Source: Vesta saturnalis (taxonomy: Eukaryota > Arthropoda > Insecta > Coleoptera > Lampyridae). From it: a DNA stretch of 64,000 nt. A model generated the notes under the pieces. It was given only the letters and a program-made list of their open reading frames with translations. It searched no databases and was not told the DNA's origin. Each line of letters begins with the position of its first letter. Positions within the stretch are counted from its first letter, which is position 1. The DNA is taken from positions 5,649,501 through 5,713,500 of the forward strand of contig JARFJB010001278.1 of assembly GCA_036346205.1 (NCBI GenBank), written 5' to 3'. Of this stretch, positions 1 to 11,751 are shown piece by piece. Made by a program: the position numbers and the translations under genes.

Positions 1-710
<710 letters not shown>

Positions 711-1505
711 TTGGTTTTGCAAAAAAAATTACCGTTTTGGATTTGAAAGACTTTTGCTGTGGAAATCCATTGCTTGACAGAACTTTTATGATAATGGATT
801 ATCGACACTAATATTAAAAGTTTAAAGATGTTTATTGCGGTGCTATTCAAAATTTTAAGAAGATAGGTATATCTTTCATAATGCAGTTTAACAGTTACGT
901 ATATTCAAGGTTAGTTAAAACTATGCTACGGTACTTAAACCTTTTTAAGTTTGAATTAAATATAATACAAATTAAAATTAAAAGTGAGTTATTCTAATTT
1001 CATCAAAATAAATTAATCAATCATAACCAATGGTGAATACATGTAATTCTGAGCATAAAAATAAGTGTACAGAAATTAATAAGAAGCAAATTACATGGTT
1101 CGTAACGAGGCTTACATCGTAGATGTTCTCCTGTATACATCGAGGGACATCTACAGCACTCGTACATGGTGGACAGGACTTCTAACCAGGGACATTTCAA
1201 TTAACGATTGTTGAAAGTGCAATTTGCGTAGTAGAATAAAAATGTTAATATTAGGTTTTATGTTAATCCTTACCTTAAATAAAAAAATGAAGATTATTTT
1301 AACTTAATGTTTATCACAAACACTTTCATGATCTCTATATGCAAAGAGGGCGCTGATTACGTTGAATGTGGTGCATGATTGCATGTACAGGGTACTGAAA
1401 ATCCTATAAGTTAATTTCAGAATTAATAAAAAAATTAATGAATTATTTATTAGTAATATTAGTTCGTACTTACGCAGATATATGACATTAAAAATAAATG
1501 CTCAG

Positions 1506-1506
<1 letters not shown>
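711..1506. other. unrecognised AT-rich spacer
   Basis: No ORF with recognisable homology, no tRNA boxes and no obvious inverted repeat were seen. The sequence is AT-rich with scattered stop codons in all frames. Confidence 0.6.
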
Positions 1507-1561
<55 letters not shown>

Positions 1562-1563
1562 AT
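1507..1563. repeat. (TA)n microsatellite
   Basis: About 25 consecutive TA units directly abutting the 3' end of the PLE-1 remnant. Confidence 0.97.
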
Positions 1564-1574
1564 ATTCAGGTGAT

Positions 1575-2458
1575 TAAGTGGTAATGTTGATGGTGGAGAA
1601 GTATGGTAATCAAGGTTTTCCAAATAATAGGTATTCTTATACTGTCATCACCTTTATTTCAAGTATATGGATGACTTTCAATTTCGATAGCTTCTCTAAT
1701 GATTCTTCTTCGTACCTACAGCATGACCGGTTTCCAAATGGTGTGTTGCTAACGAAGAACTGAGGATCTTTTGAGAAATTGCCAATTTATGTTCTGGCGA
1801 TTTTGCTGATAATTTACAATTATTTTGGCCGATGCAAGTATTTGGACAATTATCACGTGGTATTTGATACACTCATTGACTTTCACCGGTGATTTGGTCA
1901 TTAGTGTTTCGCATTAATTCATGTAAAATTTTGTATGATTTGAAGACTGTTTAAAAGTGATATTTAGGAAATTGTTTGGCAATTCTATCTGTAACACCTT
2001 TGATGTAAGGCAATATAAGGTGTGTTTTTTATCACATTATTAATTTTCAATTTTGTATAACCACCTGTATTAAAATTTTGGTAGATTTGGTAACTAGTGA
2101 TTTTATACCAGCTTGTAATTGGCTGGGATAGTGGTGAGAATCAACATCCAGTATGGGTGAGTTTTCTATATACATTATATTAAAATTTGCCATTAGGAAG
2201 TTTTGCAATTCAATTTCCATTGTAAATCTGATATTAGGATGAATTTTGTTAAAGTGATACAAAAATTGATTCAAAGAGTTTAAATTGTGAGGACAAATAA
2301 CAAACGTATAATTTACGTATCGATATCAACATTTTTGTTTTAATGGTAATGAATTTAGAGTTTCGTTTTCAAAATCTTCCATGTAAATGTTTGCAAAAGC
2401 CGGTGAAGAGATGATCCATAGGTGCGCCATATTCGCGTTACCGTCTACCCTGTATGAG
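1575..2458 (-). pseudogene. Penelope-like element remnant (PLE-1): RT C-terminal half plus endonuclease tail
   Basis: Read on the minus strand, the fragment runs in Penelope order. First comes the RT segment SSPAFANIYMEDFE (equivalent to the usual SPxxANxYMExFE), with its preceding YRVDG. Next comes the catalytic region, read as YRYVNYTFVICPH, where YVDD is expected. Then HPNIRFTMEIE and a thumb-like stretch ending SLVT. The last part (about 1575-1700) reads REAIEIE followed by a tail resembling the PLE C-terminus after the GIY-YIG domain. Stops and frameshifts separate the blocks. The catalytic aspartates are lost (YVNY, plus-strand 2308-2319), so it cannot be active. The N-terminal half was not found. 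An interspersed repeat (R1) abuts the 5' side. Confidence 0.82.
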
Positions 2459-2461
2459 GTT

Positions 2462-2655
2462 TTTTTCAGGGTGTTTTCGTCATACACATGTAGCGGCATG
2501 GCCACTGCGTATACGTACACGGTCACTATGCGGCTACTTAGGTGAATGCTGTGATAGCATTTTCCCCCTGGGAATCAATGATTGTGGCTGAAGGAGCTTG
2601 AAAAACTCAAGCAGCCCGCCCTCCCCTTGGGAAGGGACGAAACAGGTATGGTATT
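2462..2655 (-). repeat. interspersed repeat R1, copy 1
   Basis: On the minus strand this segment matches 15720-16008 on the plus strand. Both contain a block reading GAGCTTxxCAAGCTCCTTCAGCC-like sequence followed, about 90 bp on, by ATACGCAGTG(A/G)CCATGCCGC and a shared edge at CCCTGA. The two copies are in opposite orientation about 13 kb apart. The family is not recognised. Confidence 0.75.
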
Positions 2656-2659
2656 ACTG

Positions 2660-4224
2660 TTCATTTTATTGTTTTAAAGCCACAGGCATATTTTTTTAAT
2701 TAATTATGTTACATATTGTATATTAGTTTTTTTTTACAATATAGATTTTAGTTTTTTAATATAAGCACTGACATGTGTCATATCATGTTCTAGTTATTTT
2801 CGAGTTTTTTGTTGTATATTTTGAATAATAAAATATTGAAAGTCGGGAGGGTAGTTAAGGGTTTTGAGAAAATTATCTCCTGGACTTATCTTTGGGGGTT
2901 GATAAATCGTGCATTTGAAGATAAATTATATAGAATGTAGACGTTTCGATGATAGTAGTTACAGTTATCGTTGTCTGTGGTAGTGACAGATTTAAAGATT
3001 ATTTCTGAATTTATTAACCAAAAGGTAAGTGTTTGTAAATTATGAATTGTAATCGCCAAATTGTGGATTTTCATATGTAACTCCTTGTGTATATAGGGTG
3101 CATTAGTTATCTTGTAAGGTTTGGGTGTTTTGTGGGAGTTAAAAGTAGTTATTTACTAGTTGACCCAGTTGCAGAATTATCGGACTTGTTGAAGAAGCAG
3201 TCGGTTGGCTATCCCGCTTTTCTTGTGTGCAGCCAGAATATCGTGAGGTATAGCTAGGGAGGAACATCATCGAACGCTAGCGGACAGTAAAAATTAATGG
3301 CTTTGCTCTAGCACTGCTTTAAAATCGGAATCGAACAATGGATCGCATAATTTCATAATGCCTTGAGGATATGTTCGATCGGGATGTGCGATAATGTTTT
3401 CTGTGGCGAGTGGTTTGAATTTGGAGCATCACTGAAGTCGAGATATAAGGTTCCTTGTACCATTTTCTTGTGTTTTGTGATGAGTCGAGGTTGGGATTTA
3501 GTAAGTTTGGTGTGTTCGTAAAACAAATCCCTATCCGCCTTAAAAAATTATGACTTTCGATAATCGTTCATGGAGGTGGAACAGCTGGTCCAAAAAAAGT
3601 ATCGTAAGTGCGAATGGCCCTAAGGAGGTAGAAATGAAGAGTAATTTCATTTGTGTTGATTATAATGTCTCCAAATTATGGGCAGTGTGGTCACCTAAAA
3701 GGACATTGGCAAAGTTGGAGATGTAGTCCAGTAGGTGCGTAGAGAGAGTGATTCCTGACAAGTGTGTCGTTGGTGCAACATATTCGAGGTGCAAGTATAC
3801 TAGACGTGTTTCTGTTGTGTATTAGGTATTTTGTATCTTGGATGTAATTTAGACATCTTTGGCTTTGTGAGATGTTGAGGATACTTCGTGGGGATGGTTA
3901 TATCTCTATTATGGTTATGATTTCCATTTTGCCGTTGGTTAGTAGGTTTTTAATAGGGGTACCTATTGTAAGTTCAATTGTACTTATGGAAGTTGTTTAG
4001 GCTAGGTGGCGAGTATTGGAAAAGGCTATACAGGTGGAAAACTCTGGGTCGGTTTAGAAACTTTTTCGCTGCCAACTAAACATTCCTAATCAGCTCGCGC
4101 TTCTTTGTAAAGATTATCATGAGAGTGAAGGAGATTAGGATCAATTGCGTACTACCGAGTAAGAATTTCATGTTAGCTATATTTTCAAAAAGGCGGCCAG
4201 GAATGCTGTCGTCTCTGTAGCTCC
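2660..4224. other. unrecognised spacer
   Basis: No supported gene. This lies on the 5' side of PLE-1 and could hold its decayed N-terminal half, but I could not identify RT motifs in any minus-strand frame. AT-rich, with short ORFs only. Confidence 0.5.
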
Positions 4225-4600
4225 TGAGAATGAACAATTAGGTACAAACGAGGAACAATCGCATTAACATTTTAGACTATTTAAAAGTGCGCTAACATGC
4301 CTGTGTACGCACCACTTTAAATTGGTCACATCTTGGCTAATTTGAAGCAATAAAGTATAAATTTAAAAGAAATTGGGCACAAATGAAGAACGCGTGCATA
4401 TTTAACATTTTAAAATAAACTTGTGGGGGTGCTAATGTGCCTGGTGCCTTTTTACTTGAAATTGTTCATATCTTGGCTAATTTTGAAGTACTAAAGCAAC
4501 GATTATGCAGAAAGTGGGTACGAGGAACAATCGTAGGAAATATCTTACATTTTAAAAAGAGTTGGCGGGGTGTTTTCGTGTCAGCATCCCCCCCATTATT
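4225..4600. repeat. degenerate tandem repeat, about 3 units
   Basis: Phrases recur about every 120-150 bp. GGTACAAACGAGGAACAATCG recurs as GGCACAAATGAAGAACGCG and GGTACGAGGAACAATCG. Each is followed by an AT-rich ACATTTTA run and a G-rich stretch. TCATATCTTGGCTAATTTTGAA-like sequence is also repeated (about 4327 and 4469). The units are strongly diverged. Confidence 0.65.
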
Positions 4601-6307
4601 GAGAATATCTTCTCATATGTACAGGTATAAATTATTATATGTATTTATATATAATTACCAACGTGAGGGGGGGCACATAATTCACCCTGTCAAATTCCCA
4701 AAATATTTTGATTTAGCTTGCCATTTTTTTTGTAGCTTACCAGCCCAAACTTTCCACTCTGTCTTGATCCGTGACTTTATAGCAACCTACTTTATGAATC
4801 TAAAGACTGAATAAAATACAATCAAATAAAGAATGATGCAATACTTTCAGTTCTCATTAAGCAGTTGTAAGATTTTAGATATTATTCTTTCTTCCAATCA
4901 CACACGCATACATAAACGAACAAAAATCATTTTAATTAGTATTGAAAAATATATGTTTCAGAGTTACTACTTTATATCCTATAATTATGTAGCTATCAAA
5001 CTTATTGACGTGCTTTGACTTCATCAATATTAAAGCGCGAGTTGGTATTTTACGACCGTAAGATGCGTAGTATTTCAAAATAATTTTTTTTTGTCGAACC
5101 TCATCTTGGTAATATACAGATTTAATTTCTAATGTTTATGAGCGTTTCTGAAGGTAAACCAAGATGTAAATTTAAGATGTGTAATAATTATCAACGATTT
5201 AGTTATTTTAAACGTTTTCCTATTAATGTTGATCATATTTTAATAATAAGTATTTTCTTACTACAATAAAATATAAACTCTCTTTGGCACTGGATAAACG
5301 TACGTTAATACACCGTTATTTATCTCAGTTATTAATTTATATGTAGACAATACATGAAATCAATTAATTGAATATAATTAAAATGTTTACAATTTAATTA
5401 CACTCAGATTGCTATCATATCTTTATCGTATTCTACATGTACCTAATTTAAAAAAAAAAAAATTATAAATTAAACATTCATAAGATGATTTAATCATAAT
5501 GTAAATTTTGTAAGCTTACAAATTTTTCAATTTTTTTTAATTTATTAAAAAGGTTTTGAATTTACAATTTAATTGCTTATATTTTAGTTTTGCAAATCTT
5601 GATAGAGTTATTGAGAAATTTATACATCTTAGTAAGGAGATTTGAGAATTTGTTTAGCCTTGCAATGCAATAGATTTTAACTTGAAAAGTATAATTTTCA
5701 GCATAAAACTAGGTTGGTACAGTTTATTGGTTATATGGCGTCTTCCCAACTTCCTAACAGGTTTTGTAATAATTTTATGTCAAAAAAGCACATTCTAAAT
5801 AAGAAAAATAGCAATTTTTCTTTTTAGAAACAACCGAATAACCAGTAATGTATTTAATGGGTCATAAAGTTTTTTTCTTTGTACTTAGTATTTACTTACC
5901 ATTGATATGTAGTTTGTTTGTCCATAAAATCAAACATAATTAAACAAACATAACCCTATACCAAGAAGGAATTAATTTTCTCTGTTACAAATTCCAGCCG
6001 TAAGCTCTTGAGTTCCTACGATCTTGTCCTTGTGCAGTATTTTTTGTTTGTTAAAAATGGCAAAACAAAATACAAATTACTTGAACAAGTTCGCCATATT
6101 ATGAGCGAGATTTGACAGACACTCAGCGAATAACGACTTATAGAGGATAGTACTCAATGGAGCGGTAAAGAGAATAGACCATCTGATGCAAGTACATTAA
6201 TTCAATATGGAATATTAATTATGTTCACGACTTATAGTACAAACCCTTTTTACACGACAGACATTTAAACTGTAGTGAGAAGTAAAATCCACGTTTCATC
6301 TTAAGTG
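4601..6307. other. AT-rich spacer
   Basis: No recognisable coding or structural element up to the hAT target duplication at 6308. Small ORFs at 4437-4814 and 4833-5018 have no motif and unremarkable composition. Confidence 0.6.
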
Positions 6308-6315
6308 TTTATGGT

Positions 6316-6351
6316 CAGTGGCGTACCGACATATGAACGGGCCCTGGTTCC
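6316..6351 (+). repeat. hAT-1 left terminal inverted repeat
   Basis: CAGTGGCGTACCGAC followed by GGGCCC, matching the reverse complement of the right end with a few mismatches. Confidence 0.85.
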
Positions 6352-6581
6352 AGTTGTGGTGCAGGCCCTAACCCAACTCCCTTCCCCACAAATAAAAAAA
6401 AATACTTATATACATTTTTTTTAATAATTATTGAATACATAAAAAACATTTAAAACAAAAAACAAACAATATAGAGGGATTATACAGCTGAAAAACAAAC
6501 ATTAATGTAAAAATAAATTAAAAAAAAAAACAAAAAATAGAGTAAAGAGTAAATCAATGTATTTATATTATAATTTTTTTC

Positions 6582-9171
6582 TTGCTTTTGACGTGGCAAA
6601 AGATGTTATCAGACTGGATACGTCCAAATTTTTTGCTACCTCATTTTCAATAGAAATGATTGCCAGATTAGATAGCCGGTCTTGACTCATTGTATTTATG
6701 TAAGTAATTTTTTATTAATTTTAATTTTGAAAACATTCGCTCTGCTGTTGCTACCGTTACAGGAACAGTAAGAAATATCGTACAGTCTGTTACAATTTCA
6801 GAAAAGCTACTACTTGATGAACAATTATCAATTAATATAAATTTTAAGAGATCCTTTGCCGAATTAATTTGGGTTAGTTCATCGCGGAAGCATTGTCGGA
6901 AAGACAAAATTTGAGCAGAAATTGCTTCTGTAATGTCATTTTTGTATAATGTGTGCAATTTTTGTGCCATTTCAAATAAATAATCGTCTGTACTGTTAAT
7001 TAATATATCTTTATTTAATATTTTGAATGTTTGATTTATGTGACAATTTCACAATTAAAATATCCAGTGTTTTCAAATAAACAGTTATTCTGAAATTTCC
7101 TTCATTAGTTTCAACGCAATAATGATTTTTGGTTTCGTCGAAAAATAATTTTGGGCGAGACCTCCGTTTTTCTGAAAACACTGGACTTATTCTCCATTTT
7201 ATCGCTAACTGCCCCGCTTCACTTTTAACGCAATGAAACTGCTCCCGCAGTTCCTTCATATTTCGTAAGGCATTCTCGAATAATTTTGCAGCGTCACTAA
7301 TACTTTGCGATTTTTTTTGAAGTAGTTTCGACAGAAGATCCGTGGATTGCGAAATCTTTGTGTCAAACACCACTAAAAAGCAGTTTCATTTTTTATATTT
7401 AGATGTTAAAATAATTTTTGAAAGTGTTTTCGATATGTTTAAAAAATTAAATTGTAGTGCATGTAAGGTATCGTGCCTAGACGACCATCTTGTAGGCACT
7501 AATCTCTTAATTTTATTGTATCGCTGTCTTTGTCAGTTGGGTATAGCAATCCCCACCTTACAATACTATTACCAAAAAACAGAAAAATTCTTTCAACAAA
7601 ATCAAAAAAGTTTCTTAGTTTCAATATTTTTTACGGAATCATTTAAAATTAAGTTTAGATTATGCGCAGCGCAGTAAACATAAGGAGCGTTTTAAACTTT
7701 TTTTGAAATTATGGCTTGAACGCCATTATAAACGCCACTCATATTTGCTGCGCCATCATATCCTTGGCCAAGCAGTTTATCTATACAAATGTTTAATTTA
7801 TTTATTTCGGCAATTATTTTATTGCTAGGTGTAGTTGCAGTTTGATCAGTTACGGAGACAAATCCTAAAAATGGTTCGTTAATTACGACATCTGACACAA
7901 CGTTTTCTTCGGTGCGTACGATTTCTACATATCGAAAAACTAAACTAAGCTGATCTTTTTTTGAAATGTCTTGAGTTGTATCAATAATTATCGAAAAAAC
8001 GGACATGAACGTAATATCTAGCACCTCATTTTTGGGCTAAGATAAGTAATCGTTCCTTTTTTTTTATTTTTAAGTAAATTTTCCAAAACAGTGTCATATT
8101 TGGACAATAGCTTTATAACAGCCAAAAACATTCCAGGGTTTTCTGAATTCATTGTTTCATCGTGCCCTCGGAACCACATATTTGTAGAAGCTAGCAAGAG
8201 TGAAACATCAATGATCCGTTCTAAAACTTTGCGCCAAAATGAAATTTCTTCCCGAATTATAGATTCGTTTTCAAAATTAATAGTTTTATTTAATCGTCAT
8301 TTGTCGTAAATTGCACAACATTGATTGTGCTCATTAGTCGCTTCATGGCTGGCCGATTTAAGTGTATCCAGCCATCAAAACCTAAACTAAGAGAAGTTTG
8401 CTTTTTCGAGAACAACCAACAGGGTTGACACTAACATTTATTTGAAATTGTAGAATAACACAACCACAATCGTTCCGTTGTAAAGCCGACTTTCGAATTT
8501 GTTTTGTAGTAAAAATCAGAAAAACACCTGTTATTTTTGTCTTTGGGAAAAGAGCCAGTAGGTTTGCAAGGTCCATTCAAAATAATAAATTGTTTTTGGT
8601 CATTTGTTAATTCCCCAAGAAAATGTCCACGGTCAGTTACATTTTCAATGTTCACTAGAAATTAATTAAGCAATAATTAAAAATATAAAGTTCTTACATT
8701 CTTTGGAAATTGTTGAGGTCTCTAATTCATGCTCAACGATTGCTGACGAATTCGGGAATTCCAAGTCTAAATTATTAAAATCAAATATGAAAATTAGGAA
8801 TTACTTCATTATTTACTTATTAGTGTAAAGACAAATGACAAATTTGAAGTTTGGGAATAAGATTTATAAGACAGCTAAATAAAATAAATAAATAAACTTA
8901 CCAGCGGTTTCAGTTTCACTGATTATTTCGGTCATTGCAGGGTACAACTAGAAGTTGAGGGTTTACTCGGCTCAACTTCGCTACTATAACTAGCAGTAGC
9001 AGTACAAGAAGTTGATGGTTCATCAGATTGATCAGTTTTTTGATTAAAAAATTTATCAATTTTAAGTAGCTTATTTTTTCTTTCATCTGCTTCAACTTTT
9101 TGCTTGCGTTTAGCACTTCCAGGCTTATGTTTGTACTGGCTCTTTTTACACAAAACACTAAATAAAAACAA
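6582..9171 (-). pseudogene. hAT transposase pseudogene (ZMYM1-like, TTF zinc finger + DUF4371 + hAT dimerisation)
   Basis: Several exons can be placed on the minus strand. A Lys-rich, Ser/Thr-rich N-terminus (KHKPGSAKRKQK) runs to a GT donor after 8902. A 69-nt exon spans 8766-8698 with AG acceptor and GTAAGA donor. A long exon starts at 8654 after TTTCTAG. Phases agree across the last two junctions. The long exon has a TTF-type zinc finger region (GPCKPTGSFP, then RLWLCYS), the FRGHDET region, the DUF4371 RNase-H start (IIDTTQDISKKDQLSLVFRYV), LGQGYDGAANMSG, the CPTRWSSRHDTL motif and the C-terminal dimerisation helix (VATAERMFSKLKLIKNYL). It ends at 6582. At least four frameshifts or stops break it. 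In a live element this enzyme would cut and paste the DNA in the nucleus. Confidence 0.9.
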
Positions 9172-10093
9172 ATATTGGTACGAGACAATACCGTTATATC
9201 ACGGCGTTTTAACTTAAATAAGATGGAAAATGATCGTTGGGGGTGCAAACTGCAAAAATAAAGAAGTGGGAATGGGAAGGGGAACTAATAGGTTTTGGGG
9301 TTTTCTGCTATTGCAAAATATCGTGAATTAGGAGCCAGCATAAGCCGGATAGAAGTAATACAATTAGCACCCTTTTTACAATACAAAAGTTATAAAAACC
9401 ATTGACAAGATCTCGCCCGATTTCTATAGAAAAGACACCGTGACCGAACGCATGCCGCTTCCAATACTTACCCGGCCAGATGCTATCCATAAACTGGAAA
9501 ACAATTTGTTTGTTTAATAGTACTATTAGCACTTCCGTTGCAGATGCAGCAGTTTTGTTTATCGCTTTAACCTTTAACTTTAACAAATTTTTTTTAATGC
9601 ACAATACTTTTATTTTTGAATAACAAATATGTCTGGACTCATTCTTATATTTTTAAATTACACAGTACACTAAAGTGCAGTTTTTCTCGGACGTTTAGTA
9701 ATTATAGAAAATAAGAGTGATATCTCTGATGCAAGACGTGTACAAAAGTAAAATTGTTTTTAGATTGTACAGTACACGAAATTCATAATGTGTAAGTAAA
9801 CTGTGTATGGTTTATAATTTGTATAATAGTTTATTGTATTGATAGGATTAGTGGGCACCGAAAAAGACCTAGTGGGTCGAAATATAAGCGTATAAAGTAA
9901 CTTTGGGATTTATTTTCTGATCACTAAACGTTGGAGAAAAAATGCACTAATTTAGTGAAATATAAACATACATTATGTAGAAAACTGTTTGGCGCATTGA
10001 TTCTTGTAAAAGAACGAGAGGTAAACCACGGGCCCCGAGGGGCCCAACATTATGTGCAAAGCAATTTAGCATTTCGGACCTTGTAAAAAAAAG

Positions 10094-10129
10094 CGCGGAG
10101 AGGACCGGGCCCTGTTCAGTACCCCACTG
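10094..10129 (-). repeat. hAT-1 right terminal inverted repeat
   Basis: The reverse complement reads CAGTGGGGTACTGAACAGGGCCC, aligning with the left end. Confidence 0.85.
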
Positions 10130-10307
10130 TTTATGGTTGTGTAGTAAATGTCACACTTGTACGAATTATTGCTTAGGTACATAATACAATGTATCCCGGA
10201 TAAAATCGGATACACGGGAGTATTGGAAACCATTTGAGATACAAATCGCTGAAATTCGTAAAAGTTGAGCAATTGCGTGCTCACAGACAAGTCAGATTTA
10301 CTTACAA

Positions 10308-10490
10308 AAAATATGTGGTGTGAAATAACACACGACCTTCCACCCTACGAAGTTGGAAATTCAAAGAAATGAACACAATCATCTATGTTAGATGGAAGTT
10401 GAAAACTTCATGTCTGATAGAGGTTGATACACATACAGATGATAAATTAAAAAAATTCCAAAGCAGCCCGCTTCTGTGAAAATATCGATA
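10308..10490 (+). repeat. interspersed repeat R2, copy 1
   Basis: Begins near GTGTGAAATAACACACGACC and is matched by 12855-13130. Shared blocks include CACACGACCTT, AAGAAATGAA, AACTTCATRTC and GATAGAGNTT, then CCCGCTT and ATCGATA. Family unknown. It sits directly between hAT-1 and the SINE/PLE nest. Confidence 0.75.
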
Positions 10491-10548
10491 GTATAATTAA
10501 AAATTATTATAGTTTTATTAAATACATAAATAAAAACAAACAAAATAT

Positions 10549-10715
10549 ACCTACGTACCACACAAAATTAAAAAACACCGAACGCGTTTCGATAGCTACG
10601 CTATCATCATCAGCGGTCGACTAGGGCGGACTAGAGAAAATTTCTAACATACATACCATCAGCGAGTAACGCTTCGTTGCTAATCTGGTGAAAGTGAAAG
10701 TGAAAGTGAAACTCT
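10549..10715 (-). repeat. PLE-2 left inverted terminal repeat
   Basis: The reverse complement of about 11055-11226. It includes a GTGAAA hexamer run at its inner end, GTCCGCCCTAGTCGACC and the hammerhead-like core. Confidence 0.88.
10587..10613 (-). ncRNA. hammerhead ribozyme-like core in PLE-2 left repeat
   Basis: Minus strand: CTGATGA (10613-10607), then T and a perfect 6-bp stem GATAGC-GTA-GCTATC, then GAAA (10590-10587). This is the conserved hammerhead core with stem II. A short stem III and a GUU cleavage triplet can be drawn after GAAA, but I could not draw a convincing stem I, so self-cleavage is unproven. Hammerhead motifs are known from the ends of Penelope-like elements. Confidence 0.6.
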
Positions 10716-11049
10716 TTTAGCCAAACTAAAAGATAAAGTGGATAAGCAGGATAGGTCGGAAATTTATAAGATTAATTGTAAAAATTGTGAACAAATATAT
10801 GTGGGGCAAATTAAACGACCTATCAAAATTCGCTTTAAAGAACATTTAGCTCATATAAAATACAAACGTTGGAACAAGTCTGCCGTAGCCCGACATATGT
10901 TTGATAAAAATCATGTAGTAGATGAGGTATCATTAATCAAACATGTTAGTAATAAGCACGAACTTGATTGTTATGAAAGTTTAGAGATCTTTAAAAACAA
11001 ACAAATTCTAATGAATAATGATGATCAAGGACCTTTAGGCTATTCGTAA
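10714..11049 (+). CDS. GIY-YIG endonuclease domain of a Penelope-like retroelement (C-terminal fragment)
   Basis: An open frame of about 110 residues. After a short linker, EIYKINC and QIYVGQI form the GIY and YIG strands. IKIRFKEH supplies the conserved Arg/Glu helix, KSAVARH the His motif, and the C-terminal ESLEIFKNKQILMNNDDQGPL is the usual PLE end motif. In an intact element this domain nicks the target site for priming by the fused reverse transcriptase. Here the RT is absent, so the fragment is not autonomous. There are no internal stops, although the upstream GTGAAA hexamer array is also open and makes the start arbitrary. Confidence 0.88.
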   Translation, partial: LLAKLKDKVDKQDRSEIYKINCKNCEQIYVGQIKRPIKIRFKEHLAHIKYKRWNKSAVARHMFDKNHVVDEVSLIKHVSNKHELDCYESLEIFKNKQILMNNDDQGPLGYS

Positions 11050-11054
11050 CTCAT

Positions 11055-11070
11055 TAAACTTTCATAACTT

Positions 11071-11101
<31 letters not shown>

Positions 11102-11226
11102 CAGCAGATTAGCTGGCTGATGGTATATATGGTATAAATTTTCTTTAGTCCGCCCTAGTCGACCGCTGATGATGATAGCTATCGAAACGCATTCGAAGTT
11201 TTTTAATTTTGTGTGGTACGTAGGTG
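11055..11226 (+). repeat. PLE-2 right inverted terminal repeat
   Basis: Inverted partner of 10549-10715. It starts with five to six TTTCAC hexamers and carries GTCCGCCCTAGTCGACCG, then the CTGATGA/GAAA core and a shared AT-rich outer end. Confidence 0.88.
11166..11187 (+). ncRNA. hammerhead ribozyme-like core in PLE-2 right repeat
   Basis: CTGATGA (11166-11172), TGATAGCTATC, GAAA (11184-11187). Compared with the left copy, stem II has lost 5 nt, including its loop, so only a self-complementary GATAGCTATC remains. This copy is probably impaired as a monomer. Confidence 0.55.
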
Positions 11227-11541
11227 TATTTTGATTTACAGATCCTGCCACAGTTCCAGTGTTCCAGATTTTTCACATAAATAAAAAGTTTACCTCGAGT
11301 AGGATTTGAACCTACGACCTGTACTAACGCTAGAGTACCGCGCTAACCAACTGCGTAAAATTTGTATTTATATATGTAGAACTGATGTAAATTCTAAATA
11401 TATTGAGATTGTAATCCAATTACTTATGTTAATGGAATGTGAGCCTGCAATACCGAAAGGATTCACGCATACAAAAACAATATTAATATTAAATCATTAT
11501 AAGTTTTTTTATGAACAAGTAAATTCAAAAGTAAATATATA

Positions 11542-11751
11542 ATTCAAAATTATTATAATTTTATTAAATACATAGATAAAAACTTTACCTCGAGTAGGAT
11601 TTGAACCTAGGACCTGTACTTTGCTAGAGTACCGCGCTAACCAACTGCGTTATCGAGATTCAAGCACCAAGCGATGTAAATTTTGTCTTTATGCATGTAG
11701 AACTGATGTAAACTCTAAATATAATGAGATTACACTAAAATTACTTATATT
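11542..11751 (-). mobile_element. tRNA-bearing SINE-like repeat, copy B (truncated)
   Basis: Follows copy A in tandem. It has the A/T-rich tail, a tRNA module (B box about 11601-11612 on the minus strand, anticodon-like arm, A box) and part of the body. It stops at ACTTATATTA, where copy C begins in the opposite orientation. Confidence 0.85.

Larger units (their letters stand above)
6316..10129 (-). mobile_element. complete-ended hAT element (ZMYM1/DUF4371 type), hAT-1
   Basis: The element starts CAGTGGCGTACC at 6316 and ends GTACCCCACTG at 10129, an imperfect inverted pair with a further shared GGGCCC block. It is flanked on both sides by the identical 8-bp duplication TTTATGGT (6308-6315 and 10130-10137), the length expected for hAT insertion. 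It contains a decayed minus-strand transposase gene. The stretch 9250-10090 between the gene start and the right end has no coding signal and is probably 5' UTR or intron plus subterminal DNA. Confidence 0.93.
10537..11274 (+). mobile_element. short Penelope-like element PLE-2 with inverted terminal repeats
   Basis: A 738-bp insertion lies inside SINE copy A. The SINE sequence ACATAAATAAAAA is present on both sides (10524-10536 and 11275-11287), a 13-bp target duplication. The insertion holds a GIY-YIG endonuclease reading frame between two inverted repeats of about 150 bp (10549-10715 and 11055-11226). The element is heavily 5'-truncated: only the end of the RT/endonuclease ORF remains. Inverted partial LTR-like ends are typical of Penelope-like elements. 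Confidence 0.9.
10493..11541 (-). mobile_element. tRNA-bearing SINE-like repeat, copy A (split by PLE-2)
   Basis: The minus-strand element is split into 11541-11275 and 10536-10493 by PLE-2. Reading it in tRNA orientation, a body of about 200 nt precedes a tRNA-like module of about 75 nt. An A-box-like ACGCAGTTGGTTAGCGCGG and a B box GGTTCAAATCC are visible, and most copies show an anticodon arm GTACT-loop-AGTAC. An A/T-rich tail follows. Copies B, C and D share the same order. The tRNA module near the 3' side is the reverse of a classic SINE. Confidence 0.85.

Noticed and set aside
3180..3720. N-terminal part of PLE-1
   Set aside because: Minus-strand translations have stops and no recognisable RT motif, so they cannot be assigned.
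4437..4814. 125-codon open frame
   Set aside because: It overlaps the degenerate tandem repeat, has no motif and shows no codon signal.
11275..11365. A functional tRNA gene (anticodon-like AGC in several copies)
   Set aside because: The acceptor stem is incomplete, the module recurs as part of a longer dispersed repeat, and D-arm and B-box bases differ between copies. It is a tRNA-derived repeat.
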